From contig NZ_SHKX01000015.1 of the NCBI RefSeq assembly GCF_004217445.1, positions 1 to 64,000 of the forward strand: a stretch of 64,000 nucleotides of DNA, written 5' to 3'. The position numbers and the translations under genes were made by a program. The notes under the pieces were generated by a model. The model did no database searches and had not been told where the DNA came from. It was given only the letters and a program-made list of their open reading frames with translations. Within the stretch, counting starts at the first letter, position 1. Every line of letters starts with the position of its first letter. Positions 54,505 to 61,634 of the stretch are shown here, in pieces. Source of the stretch: Fluviicoccus keumensis (lineage in GTDB: Bacteria > Pseudomonadota > Gammaproteobacteria > Pseudomonadales > Moraxellaceae).

Positions 54505-55184
54505 GGGTCTGTTCCATCTTCCAGGCGATATCCCACCCCATGTACGGTATGCAGCAGCTTGACGGACTCATCCTGATCAATGGCTGCCCGCAGGGCATGA
54601 ATGTGCGCTCGCAGCGTGGCATCGTTATCGGGGGGATTGTCTCCCCACAACAACCGTTCCATGTCGGCGCGGGTAACCACGGACGGATGCACGCGCAAGA
54701 AATGCTCCAGCAGTTTCAGACCGGTCGGCGTCAGTTCGAGGCGTCGCTTACCCCGGGTGGCTTGCAGGGTCTGAGTGTCAAATTCCAGATCGTGCACCTT
54801 GAGACGCGCCGGTTTGATGCCCTGGGAGCGACGAATGAGCGCAGTCAGCCTGGCGGTCAGTTCCGCCAGCGAGAAAGGTTTGGTGACATAGTCGTCCGCA
54901 CCGGCCTCGAAGCCGGCCAACTTGTCACGCTCCTGATCGCGGGCTGTAAGCATGAGAACCGGAACGGCGCTGCGAGCGGACTCCCGCAGGCGCTGGCACA
55001 CAGCCAAGCCATCCATGCCGGGCAGATAAAGATCCAGGATCAGCGCGTCATAGGCATTGGCGACAGCCAGGTTGTAGCCAGAAATGCCATCACCGGCATA
55101 ATCCACAATATGTCCCTTGGACTCCAGATATTCGCCAATATTAGCGGCCAGATCCGGACTGTCCTCCACAATTAGCACGTACAT
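54501..55184 (-). CDS. OmpR/PhoB-family response regulator
   Basis: A 227-residue regulator. The receiver has the acidic pocket (VEDSP), phospho-Asp51 in LILDLYLPGMDG, Thr in LMLTARD and Lys in VTKPFSL. The C-terminal winged helix (residues about 130-222) shows LEFDTQTLQATRGKRRLELT and VHGVGYRLE. It is not of the LuxR/GacA class, so it is not the likely activator of the two CsrB-like RNAs. It is the first gene of the regulator-kinase(-PAP2) operon. Confidence 0.97.
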   Translation of the reverse strand: MYVLIVEDSPDLAANIGEYLESKGHIVDYAGDGISGYNLAVANAYDALILDLYLPGMDGLAVCQRLRESARSAVPVLMLTARDQERDKLAGFEAGADDYVTKPFSLAELTARLTALIRRSQGIKPARLKVHDLEFDTQTLQATRGKRRLELTPTGLKLLEHFLRVHPSVVTRADMERLLWGDNPPDNDATLRAHIHALRAAIDQDESVKLLHTVHGVGYRLEDGTDP

Positions 55185-55280
55185 GTTGCAGTTCCTGAGA
55201 AAACTGACTGTGAGGCTAGCAGCTTTATTGTCAACAAAGCGTCAATCAGCTCTCAAAAGTGTGGACTGGTTCCGCAGAAA

Positions 55281-55307
55281 TGCAAACGGGCGCCCGAAGG
55301 CGCCCGC
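55281..55307 (-). terminator. Terminator of pckG
   Basis: CGGGCGCC (55287-55294) and GGCGCCCG (55299-55306) pair around a 4-base loop that reads TTCG on the minus strand. The minus strand then reads TTTGCATTTC, the same tail as the CsrB-like RNA 2 terminator. Confidence 0.85.
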
Positions 55308-55333
55308 TGGGGATGAGGGAAAAGCCGGAGGAA

Positions 55334-57160
55334 TCAGACGCCCAGCTTCTTGCCCAGTTCCGCGCGACGCTCCCGCAGGCTGGTCGGCAGCTTGTCGGCA
55401 ATTTTCGCGAACAGCTCATCGTGGCTGGCCAGTTCGCGCTTCCACGCGGCCGTATCCAGACTGATGACCTTGGCGAATTGTTCAGCCGAGAAGTCGGAAC
55501 CTTCCCACGACAGGTCTTCGTAGCGAGGAACCAGACCGATCGGGGTTTCGTGCGCCTGGCCGTGACCCTCGCAGCGATCGACAATCCATTGCAGAACGCG
55601 CATGTTCTGACCAAAGCCCGGCCAGATGAACTTGCCGTTCTCGTCGGTGCGGAACCAGTTGACGTTGAAGGCCTTGGGCATGACCGAATGCTCGGAGATC
55701 AACTCTTCGCCCATATTGATCCAGTGCTGGAAGTAGTCACCGACATGGTAGCCGCAGAAGGGGAGCATGGCGAACGGGTCGCGACGCACGATACCCTGTT
55801 GGCCGACGGCGGCGGCGGTGGTTTCGGAACCCATGGTGGCGGCCTTGTAAACACCGTCCTTCCAGTCGAAGGCTTCAACCACCAGCGGCACGGTATCGGC
55901 GCGGCGGCCACCGAAGATGAAGGCGGAAATCGGCACGCCGTTCGGATTTTCCCAATCCGCATCAATCGACGGGCATTGGGCGGCGGAAACCGTGAAGCGG
56001 GAGTTGGGATGTGCCGCCTTGCGGCCGCAATCCGGAGTCCAGTCCTGGCCGGTCCAGTCAATCAGGTGAGCCGGCGGGGTCTTGGTCATGCCTTCCCACC
56101 ACACATCGCCATCGTCCGTCAGGGCGACGTTGGTGAAAATGACATTTTCAGACAGCGTGGCCATGCAATTGGGATTGGTGGTGGTGTTGGTGCCCGGCGC
56201 GACGCCAAAGAAACCGGCTTCCGGATTAATGGCGTAAAGCTTGCCATCGTGGTGCGGTTTGATCCAGGCGATATCATCGCCAACGGTTTCAATCTTCCAG
56301 CCTTCAAAGCCGGCGGGCGGCACCAGCATGGCAAAGTTGGTCTTGCCGCAGGCGGACGGGAAAGCAGCGGCAACATAGTGCTTCTGGCCTTGCGGATTAG
56401 TCACGCCCAGAATGAGCATGTGTTCGGCCAGCCAGCCTTCATCGCGACCCATGACCGAGGCGATACGCAGCGCCAGGCACTTCTTGCCCAGCAGGGCGTT
56501 ACCGCCATAGCCGGAGCCGAAAGACCAGATTTCACGGGTTTCCGGATAGTGCACAATGTACTTTTCGGCGTTGCAGGGCCAGGTGACGTCATCTGCCGGG
56601 GTCAGAACGGGCTTGCCGACCGTATGCACGCAGGGGACAAAATTACCGTCTTCGCCGAGGACGTCGTACACAGCCTTGCCCATGCGGGTCATGATGCGCA
56701 TGTTGGAGACGACGTAAGGGCTGTCGGACAGCTCAACGCCGATCTGCGCAATGTGGCTGCCAAGCGGACCCATCGAGAAGGGAACAACGTACATGGTGCG
56801 ACCGCGCATGCAACCGGCAAACAGGCCATTCAGCTTGGCGCGCATGACGGCAGGATCTTCCCAGTTATTGGTGGGGCCGGCGTCATCACGGTTTTGGCAG
56901 CAGATAAAGGTGCGGTCTTCAACGCGGGCAACATCAGAAGGATCCGATGAGGCGAGGTAGGAGTTTGGACGTTTTTCGGGGTTCAGCTTGCGCATCATGC
57001 CACGGTCAACCATCAGGTCGAGCAGGCGCTGGTTTTCCTCTTCGCTGCCATCGCACCATTCAATGCGATCCGGTTGGGTCAGGGCGGCGATTTCCGCGAC
57101 CCAGGCGATCAGTTTCGGGTGACGTACAAAAGAAGGAGCGTTGACAGAAGTTTGAGTCAT
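55334..57160 (-). CDS. pckG: Phosphoenolpyruvate carboxykinase (GTP)
   Basis: This enzyme interconverts oxaloacetate and phosphoenolpyruvate using GTP or GDP, the entry to gluconeogenesis. From the ATG at 57160 it is 608 residues, the normal size of the GTP class; the open frame upstream runs through a tRNA gene and is not coding. The P-loop is AFPSACGKTN, with the nearby YGGNALLGKKC and the PEP/Mn site in FGGRRADTVPLV. Bacteria of this group more often use the ATP-type enzyme (PckA), so the GTP form is notable but not unusual. It is transcribed alone. Confidence 0.98.
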   Translation of the reverse strand: MTQTSVNAPSFVRHPKLIAWVAEIAALTQPDRIEWCDGSEEENQRLLDLMVDRGMMRKLNPEKRPNSYLASSDPSDVARVEDRTFICCQNRDDAGPTNNWEDPAVMRAKLNGLFAGCMRGRTMYVVPFSMGPLGSHIAQIGVELSDSPYVVSNMRIMTRMGKAVYDVLGEDGNFVPCVHTVGKPVLTPADDVTWPCNAEKYIVHYPETREIWSFGSGYGGNALLGKKCLALRIASVMGRDEGWLAEHMLILGVTNPQGQKHYVAAAFPSACGKTNFAMLVPPAGFEGWKIETVGDDIAWIKPHHDGKLYAINPEAGFFGVAPGTNTTTNPNCMATLSENVIFTNVALTDDGDVWWEGMTKTPPAHLIDWTGQDWTPDCGRKAAHPNSRFTVSAAQCPSIDADWENPNGVPISAFIFGGRRADTVPLVVEAFDWKDGVYKAATMGSETTAAAVGQQGIVRRDPFAMLPFCGYHVGDYFQHWINMGEELISEHSVMPKAFNVNWFRTDENGKFIWPGFGQNMRVLQWIVDRCEGHGQAHETPIGLVPRYEDLSWEGSDFSAEQFAKVISLDTAAWKRELASHDELFAKIADKLPTSLRERRAELGKKLGV

Positions 57161-57293
57161 GGTAATGAGGCCCAGGTAACGAAAAAAACGTCCATGCACC
57201 CCGGCTTGTGACCAGGATGAAAGCGGGCTGCAGGATAGCACAGGGCGATTTGGAAGACCGTCACGCCTGACGAGCGGCAGACCCGAAGCAAAT

Positions 57294-57382
57294 TGGCGGA
57301 GGTGGTGAGATTCGAACTCACGGTGGGCGGAACCCACGCCGGTTTTCAAGACCGGTGCCTTAAACCGCTCGGCCACGCCTCC
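57294..57382 (-). tRNA. tRNA-Ser (anticodon TGA)
   Basis: On the minus strand a class II tRNA is complete: 5' GGAGGCG acceptor, D arm with GCCGAGCGGTTTAAGGC, anticodon stem CCGGT with loop CTTGAAA (anticodon TGA), a long variable arm, T arm GTGAGTTCGAATCTCAC and an encoded CCA. It lies between the envelope operon and pckG. Confidence 0.96.
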
Positions 57383-57437
57383 AGTTCAGGCGCGCAAGGA
57401 TACTGCAAAATGGCATAAAAACTCAAGAAACAGGCAT

Positions 57438-57466
57438 GAAAAAGGCGCATGGGATGCGCCTTTTTC
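57438..57466. terminator. Bidirectional terminator of the TonB/ExbBD-TPR operon
   Basis: GAAAAAGGCGCAT and ATGCGCCTTTTTC pair around GGG, giving T runs on both strands. It follows the last gene of the minus-strand operon. Confidence 0.93.
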
Positions 57467-57486
57467 ATGATGGAAGAACTGCCGGT

Positions 57487-58524
57487 TTACTTCGGATAGA
57501 GGTTAACCGGGAATTTTCCTTTCCAGACTTCGACATTGTCGTCGCCAAAATTGAAGCTTTTGACGATAGCGACGATTTTGGCTTCCAGTTCCGGATTGTT
57601 CAGCTCGCTGGCGGCAACTTCGCAGCTGGTCACAGAACCATTCGGGTCAATAACCAGACGCAAGCTGATGGTGCCTTCGAGACTGGGGTCATCCTTGAGG
57701 GCGCGGGCATAGGCGCTGTCGATCTTGGCGCTGTACTTGTTGAAGATATAACGGATTTCTTCAGGAGTACGCTTGCCAATACCGCCTTCACCGCGACCGC
57801 CGCCGTTACCGGCGCCACGGCCGCCACCGGCGCCGCCGACACCCTGGACCGACGAGATCAGGCCGCCCTTCATATCCTTGGCGCCTTTCGGGCCCAGGTT
57901 GAAGTCGCCCTTGCCGCCCTTGCCACCGGCCACGCCGCCGCCAAAGCCGGAGCTGGCGGCGCCTTGGTAGGCCAGGCCACCAGAACCGGCGCCTGCGCGG
58001 CTGGTGATCATGTTACGGCTGGTGCCGATCGGTTCGCCGCTGTTTTTCTGCAGGTCGCCGCCGGTGCCGGGGTTTTTGGCCATGGATTCGCCAGCTGTCT
58101 CGAAACTGCGGAGATCCGCCAGCGCGTCCACCACACCCGACGCCTTCAGGGCGTTGCCGGCCTTCGCCTTGGCATCGTTGATCTGCTTCGCGGTTGCGGT
58201 TTCGCTGGGCTTCTTGATCTCCATTGGCTTGGATTTGGCGACAGGTTCCTCGACAGCCGCTTTTTTCTCCTCAACCTTTTTTTGCTCAAGCGGCTTGGGC
58301 GGGGGAGGAGGCAGTTCTATCTTCTTTTCACGGATGATATGGGCCATCCGTTCCGGAATCGCTTCCTGCTGGGTGCGATCAATTTTAGGCAGCTTGACAT
58401 TGGGAATGATGAAAAAGCAGAGCAATCCCAGAATCAGGGCGACCGTATTGATTCGGCGCGAGCGCTGGGCATCCTCCGGGAGTTCATCCCAGGCCAGAGC
58501 CGGTTTGATCAGAATCGTGTTCAT
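57487..58524 (-). CDS. AgmX/PglI C-terminal domain (TonB-like) protein
   Basis: A 345-residue protein built like a TonB transducer: a membrane helix at about 26-44, then a Pro/Lys/Glu-rich rod (ELPPPPPKPLEQKKVEEKKA), a Gly-rich linker at about 185-250 and a C-terminal AgmX/PglI-type domain (YIFNKYSAKIDSAYARALKD, ISLRLVIDPNGSVTSCEV, FNFG). The last domain has the TonB-C style of fold. With the neighbouring ExbB and ExbD genes it is the likely force-transmitting part of a proton-driven envelope machine. The start overlaps the preceding exbD stop by ATGA. Confidence 0.88.
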   Translation of the reverse strand: MNTILIKPALAWDELPEDAQRSRRINTVALILGLLCFFIIPNVKLPKIDRTQQEAIPERMAHIIREKKIELPPPPPKPLEQKKVEEKKAAVEEPVAKSKPMEIKKPSETATAKQINDAKAKAGNALKASGVVDALADLRSFETAGESMAKNPGTGGDLQKNSGEPIGTSRNMITSRAGAGSGGLAYQGAASSGFGGGVAGGKGGKGDFNLGPKGAKDMKGGLISSVQGVGGAGGGRGAGNGGGRGEGGIGKRTPEEIRYIFNKYSAKIDSAYARALKDDPSLEGTISLRLVIDPNGSVTSCEVAASELNNPELEAKIVAIVKSFNFGDDNVEVWKGKFPVNLYPK

Positions 58525-59036
58525 GATTTCTTGTCTCCCCGGGCCACGGCAAATGACATTTTGGCAAAGTCATTTTCGCTACAGGTAGCCATCACTTTCC
58601 TCAAGACACTGTAAGGGAGATTCCGATCCCCGATAATGGTGATCTCGCGCTCCGGCACGCCCTGCTCATTCAACGGAGCGGGTGACTTGGAGGCGCGATA
58701 CTTGAGTTCAGTCGACAGCGAAGGAATGACATCACCCTTGGTCGCGATGGCTTCATCCATGGACGCAACGTGGACATCCTGAACAAGGATTTCCTTCGTG
58801 GTCACCATAACCACCAAGGTTTCCTTGGGCATCTTTTCCGCCGTTGAAGACGGGAGTTGCAGATCCTTCAAGTTGGGCAACTTGCTCGGGTTCTGCGAAA
58901 TGACCAGCAGGAAGAACAGCAGGTTGGTGAAAATGTCGATCAGCGCGGTCAGGAGCAGGCCTTCCTGTCCCTTGCGGCGTTGACGGCGTTGAGCGCGCTG
59001 ATGGCGTTTTACACGCGGACTTTCATGACTGCTCAT
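58521..59036 (-). CDS. ExbD/TolR-family protein, with the conserved Asp
   Basis: A 171-residue biopolymer-transport protein with a basic cytosolic N-terminus, a single membrane helix at about 28-47 and a periplasmic domain. The channel Asp is Asp34 in LTALIDIFTNLLFF, the residue needed for proton flow in ExbD, TolR and MotB. The periplasmic part ends VRKVMATCSENDFAKMSFAV-like. The neighbouring ExbD (59033-59524) lacks this Asp, so the pair may form a mixed dimer. Overlaps at both ends by ATGA show tight coupling. Confidence 0.92.
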   Translation of the reverse strand: MSSHESPRVKRHQRAQRRQRRKGQEGLLLTALIDIFTNLLFFLLVISQNPSKLPNLKDLQLPSSTAEKMPKETLVVMVTTKEILVQDVHVASMDEAIATKGDVIPSLSTELKYRASKSPAPLNEQGVPEREITIIGDRNLPYSVLRKVMATCSENDFAKMSFAVARGDKKS

Positions 59037-59524
59037 GGCTTGCCTCCTGTATTGGCAGGAGCGTCACCAATGCTGACATCCGGGAAAAGGGCGAATTTGC
59101 CGGTCTTGCCGTTAATGATCCGAACGGCGTCCATGGTATGGATCAGCTTGTCATAAGGCGTGTCTTGTTCAAGCAGGATGCTGGCTTCGGTGATGGTCGG
59201 ATACTGGGTTTTCACACCGTGCAGATAATCATTCAGCGCGGCATAGTCCAGTTCTCCCTTTTCGGAAACCGGAATGGTCTTCAGAGGGCCGGTCTGACGG
59301 TCGGCCACCATGAAGCGGTCCTTGAATACCATGACTTCAAGGACCAAAGGCGGCTTGGCCTGGGCGCCTGCTCCGCCACCGCTGCTGGGCATCGATACTT
59401 GCAGGACGGAAACCTGTGTAAAGACGGCGTTCAGCAGCAAGTAGGGGATCAGGATCACCATGAGGTTCAGGAACGGAGTTAGGTTCAGTTCCTCTTGGTG
59501 CTGATGTTTTGATCGCATGATCAA
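59033..59524 (-). CDS. ExbD/TolR-family protein, conserved Asp replaced by Asn
   Basis: A 163-residue ExbD-like protein with a membrane helix at about 17-38 and a periplasmic domain with KTIPVSEKGELDYAALNDYL and PDVSIGDAPANTGG at the end. In the helix the segment reads LTPFLNLMVILIPYLL, so Asn20 occupies the place of the channel Asp. Everything else looks like a normal family member, which argues for a real, specialised subunit rather than a decayed gene. It is translationally coupled to the second exbD. Confidence 0.9.
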   Translation of the reverse strand: MIMRSKHQHQEELNLTPFLNLMVILIPYLLLNAVFTQVSVLQVSMPSSGGGAGAQAKPPLVLEVMVFKDRFMVADRQTGPLKTIPVSEKGELDYAALNDYLHGVKTQYPTITEASILLEQDTPYDKLIHTMDAVRIINGKTGKFALFPDVSIGDAPANTGGKP

Positions 59525-59556
59525 TTCCTCAATCTGGGCGGCTGTTATTACTAGCG

Positions 59557-60189
59557 TTATTCAGCCTGGCCACGAATCTGACGGAACACATTGAGGAGTT
59601 TGACCGAGGCCATTTCCAGGCTTTCGATGGATTCACTGGTGCGGCTTTGCAGGTAAGCGGCGGCCAGCAGCAGGGGAATCGCGGCGCCCAGACCCAGCGC
59701 GGTATTGTTCATGGCGACGGCGATGGAGGCCGACAGCATGTCACCCTTCTGGGCGGGGTCGGCGTTGGCGACGGCGGCGAACGCCATGATCATGCCGTGC
59801 ACTGTACCCAGCAGACCGATCAGGGTGGCGATGTTGGCGAAGGAAGACAGATAGGGCGTGCGTGCTTCCAGGCGCGGCATCACTTCCATCAGGGCTTCTT
59901 CCATCGCGGTTTCGACGTCTTCAACGCGACGGGCGTTCTTGTTGCGGGTCAGGCCGTATTCCAGAATGCGACCGATTTCAGTGTCATTATCTTTGACCTG
60001 CTTCAGGGCCTTGTCGAGATCGCCTTTCTGGATGGCCGGGAATACGCTGTCCCAGAGAGCCTTGTTGGCGGATTTGACGCGGATGAAGAAGAGAATGCGT
60101 TCAATGGCGATACCGAATCCGATCAGCATGATGATCAGGGTCGGGTACATGAAGAAACCGCCTTCCTGAATAAAACGAACTGCCCACAT
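59557..60189 (-). CDS. ExbB/TolQ/MotA-family proton channel protein
   Basis: A 210-residue inner-membrane protein with three hydrophobic segments at about 13-33, 112-135 and 155-175. The family signature in the last two helices is ANIATLIGLLGTVHGMIMAF and LGLGAAIPLLLAAAYLQ. It would pair with the two ExbD proteins to form the proton channel. The ribosome site AGGAG precedes the ATG. Confidence 0.94.
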   Translation of the reverse strand: MWAVRFIQEGGFFMYPTLIIMLIGFGIAIERILFFIRVKSANKALWDSVFPAIQKGDLDKALKQVKDNDTEIGRILEYGLTRNKNARRVEDVETAMEEALMEVMPRLEARTPYLSSFANIATLIGLLGTVHGMIMAFAAVANADPAQKGDMLSASIAVAMNNTALGLGAAIPLLLAAAYLQSRTSESIESLEMASVKLLNVFRQIRGQAE

Positions 60190-60231
60190 GGTGTGTACTC
60201 CTACTTGGTTTTTTGAATTTCACGGTTAGGT

Positions 60232-60612
60232 TTAAGGGGTTGGCGCCGACTGCAAGGCTCGTGAAAAGTCCACTTCCCGGCGGATCACTTCACGATCGAC
60301 CGGATCCAGGGACTCATTCAGCACGGATGCTTCGAGCGCATTCTTGGGAAGGTAATTCTCCTTGTCCTTCCAGGGAACAATATTCAGTTCCAAAGGTGCA
60401 TCCTGACTGCCAATAATATCGAGACCTTCCTTGACATCAACTTCGCCCGTGGCGTTTTTGGCAGTTTTTGCCGGATTTGCGGGCTTGTTGGCAGCAGAAA
60501 TCGCCGACTTAACCACAGAGACGGGTTTGGCGGCTTCTTTCGCCTTCTCGGCGGCAAAAGCCGGGGCGATGGCAACCAGCAATATCAATCCGGTTGTAAA
60601 GGTATTTTTCAT
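60232..60612 (-). CDS. Small secreted protein of the TonB/ExbBD-TPR operon
   Basis: A 126-residue protein with a signal peptide ending PAFAA at about residue 21. The mature part is Lys/Ala-rich at first, then more structured (LDIIGSQDAPLELNIVPWKD, ESLDPVDREVIRREVDF). No family is recognised. Its ATG overlaps the preceding lipoprotein stop, and it always would be made with the ExbB/ExbD genes, so it is probably a periplasmic part of the same system. Confidence 0.8.
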   Translation of the reverse strand: MKNTFTTGLILLVAIAPAFAAEKAKEAAKPVSVVKSAISAANKPANPAKTAKNATGEVDVKEGLDIIGSQDAPLELNIVPWKDKENYLPKNALEASVLNESLDPVDREVIRREVDFSRALQSAPTP

Positions 60613-61634
60613 GGCTTGGTCCCCTCGACAGGCGGAGCGGAGGTCTCAGACCCGGTAACCGGCGTCGGAGCGGTTACCGGTGCCGCAGCAGGTGCATTCC
60701 CTGCCGGCGCTGTTTCAGGCGTGGTTGCCGGGGATCCGGCCGCAGCGGCATCAGCAGGCGGGGGCGCGGCATCGGCTGGTTTGGCGGCATCGGGAGATGG
60801 CTCTTCCGTAATTTCTTCAGTCACCACCTTCTTCGCCGGAGGCTTGTAAACGCCGGTCCGTTTCTGCAGGTCGATGATCCATTTGGCGACGGTGGAGTCG
60901 GGTTGCGACTGCAGCGCCTGGTAAGCTTCATAATGCTGCAGCGCCAATGGCAGATCCAGCAAATACAGGTCCGCCAGTACGCCCAGATTAAAGTGGGCCT
61001 TACCGTAGTTCGGCGAAAGCGCCAAAGCCTTTTCGTAGGCTTCACGAGCGCTCTTGAAATGGCCCAGTTGCTTTTCGGTAAAGCCGGTCAAGTTCCAGGC
61101 GTAGGGGTTTTTCTCGTTGATGCCGGTTGCCTTTTTCAGCAGCAACAGCGCCTCGGCGGGCTTTTGTTGCTTCAGGCGGATCAACGCCTGATTCAGGGCC
61201 GGTCCCGAAAATGCCGGAGCTTTGCCCTGAATGTCGTCGAGCAGTGCAAATGCCTCGTCAAGCTGCCCCGACTTCATCAGACCGATGGCTTTGTCATAAT
61301 CGGCTTGCAGAGCGCGCGCCAATGTCTTTTGTCCTTCATCGACCGGGGCGGCCAGTTCAGGACCGCGCGACGTATCCGCACCCGCGACAGTGGCTTTGCC
61401 TTCGGTATCCTTGGATTTCGTTTCACCCTTGGCGGCGCGTTCCCGGGCCAATTTTTCCAGATCCGGCTCGCTGCTGATTTCTTCCGCCGTGGGGGCCGGG
61501 ATTTCTACCGCAGGAGTCTGGGGCTGGGGTGTGCTTTTCATGGACGAGCAGCCGGTGAGGGCGGCTCCCGCCAGCAGCAAGCAGATGCCGGATGATCTGC
61601 GGGCCATCAGGCTTGCGTCATCAATAAATTTCAT
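60609..61634 (-). CDS. TPR lipoprotein of the TonB/ExbBD-TPR operon
   Basis: A 341-residue predicted lipoprotein from the ATG at 61634, which lies inside the 3' end of the preceding gene. The signal has the lipobox LTGC around residue 28. TPR repeats fill about residues 105-245: ADYDKAIGLMKSGQLDEAFALLDD, NPYAWNLTGFTEKQLGHFKSAREAYEKAL-type helices (given here in parts), and the C-terminal 70 residues are Ala/Pro-rich and disordered. It should sit at the outer membrane, facing the periplasm. Confidence 0.87.
   Translation of the reverse strand: MKFIDDASLMARRSSGICLLLAGAALTGCSSMKSTPQPQTPAVEIPAPTAEEISSEPDLEKLARERAAKGETKSKDTEGKATVAGADTSRGPELAAPVDEGQKTLARALQADYDKAIGLMKSGQLDEAFALLDDIQGKAPAFSGPALNQALIRLKQQKPAEALLLLKKATGINEKNPYAWNLTGFTEKQLGHFKSAREAYEKALALSPNYGKAHFNLGVLADLYLLDLPLALQHYEAYQALQSQPDSTVAKWIIDLQKRTGVYKPPAKKVVTEEITEEPSPDAAKPADAAPPPADAAAAGSPATTPETAPAGNAPAAAPVTAPTPVTGSETSAPPVEGTKP

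Noticed and set aside
54501..55184. This response regulator as the activator of the two CsrB-like RNAs
   Set aside because: It has an OmpR-type winged helix, while GacA/UvrY are LuxR-type; the palindrome would suit the latter.
57161..57376. N-terminal extension of pckG
   Set aside because: The extra 72 codons translate the tRNA-Ser gene (MAERFKAPVLKTG is a familiar tRNA-derived peptide) and are not part of PEPCK.
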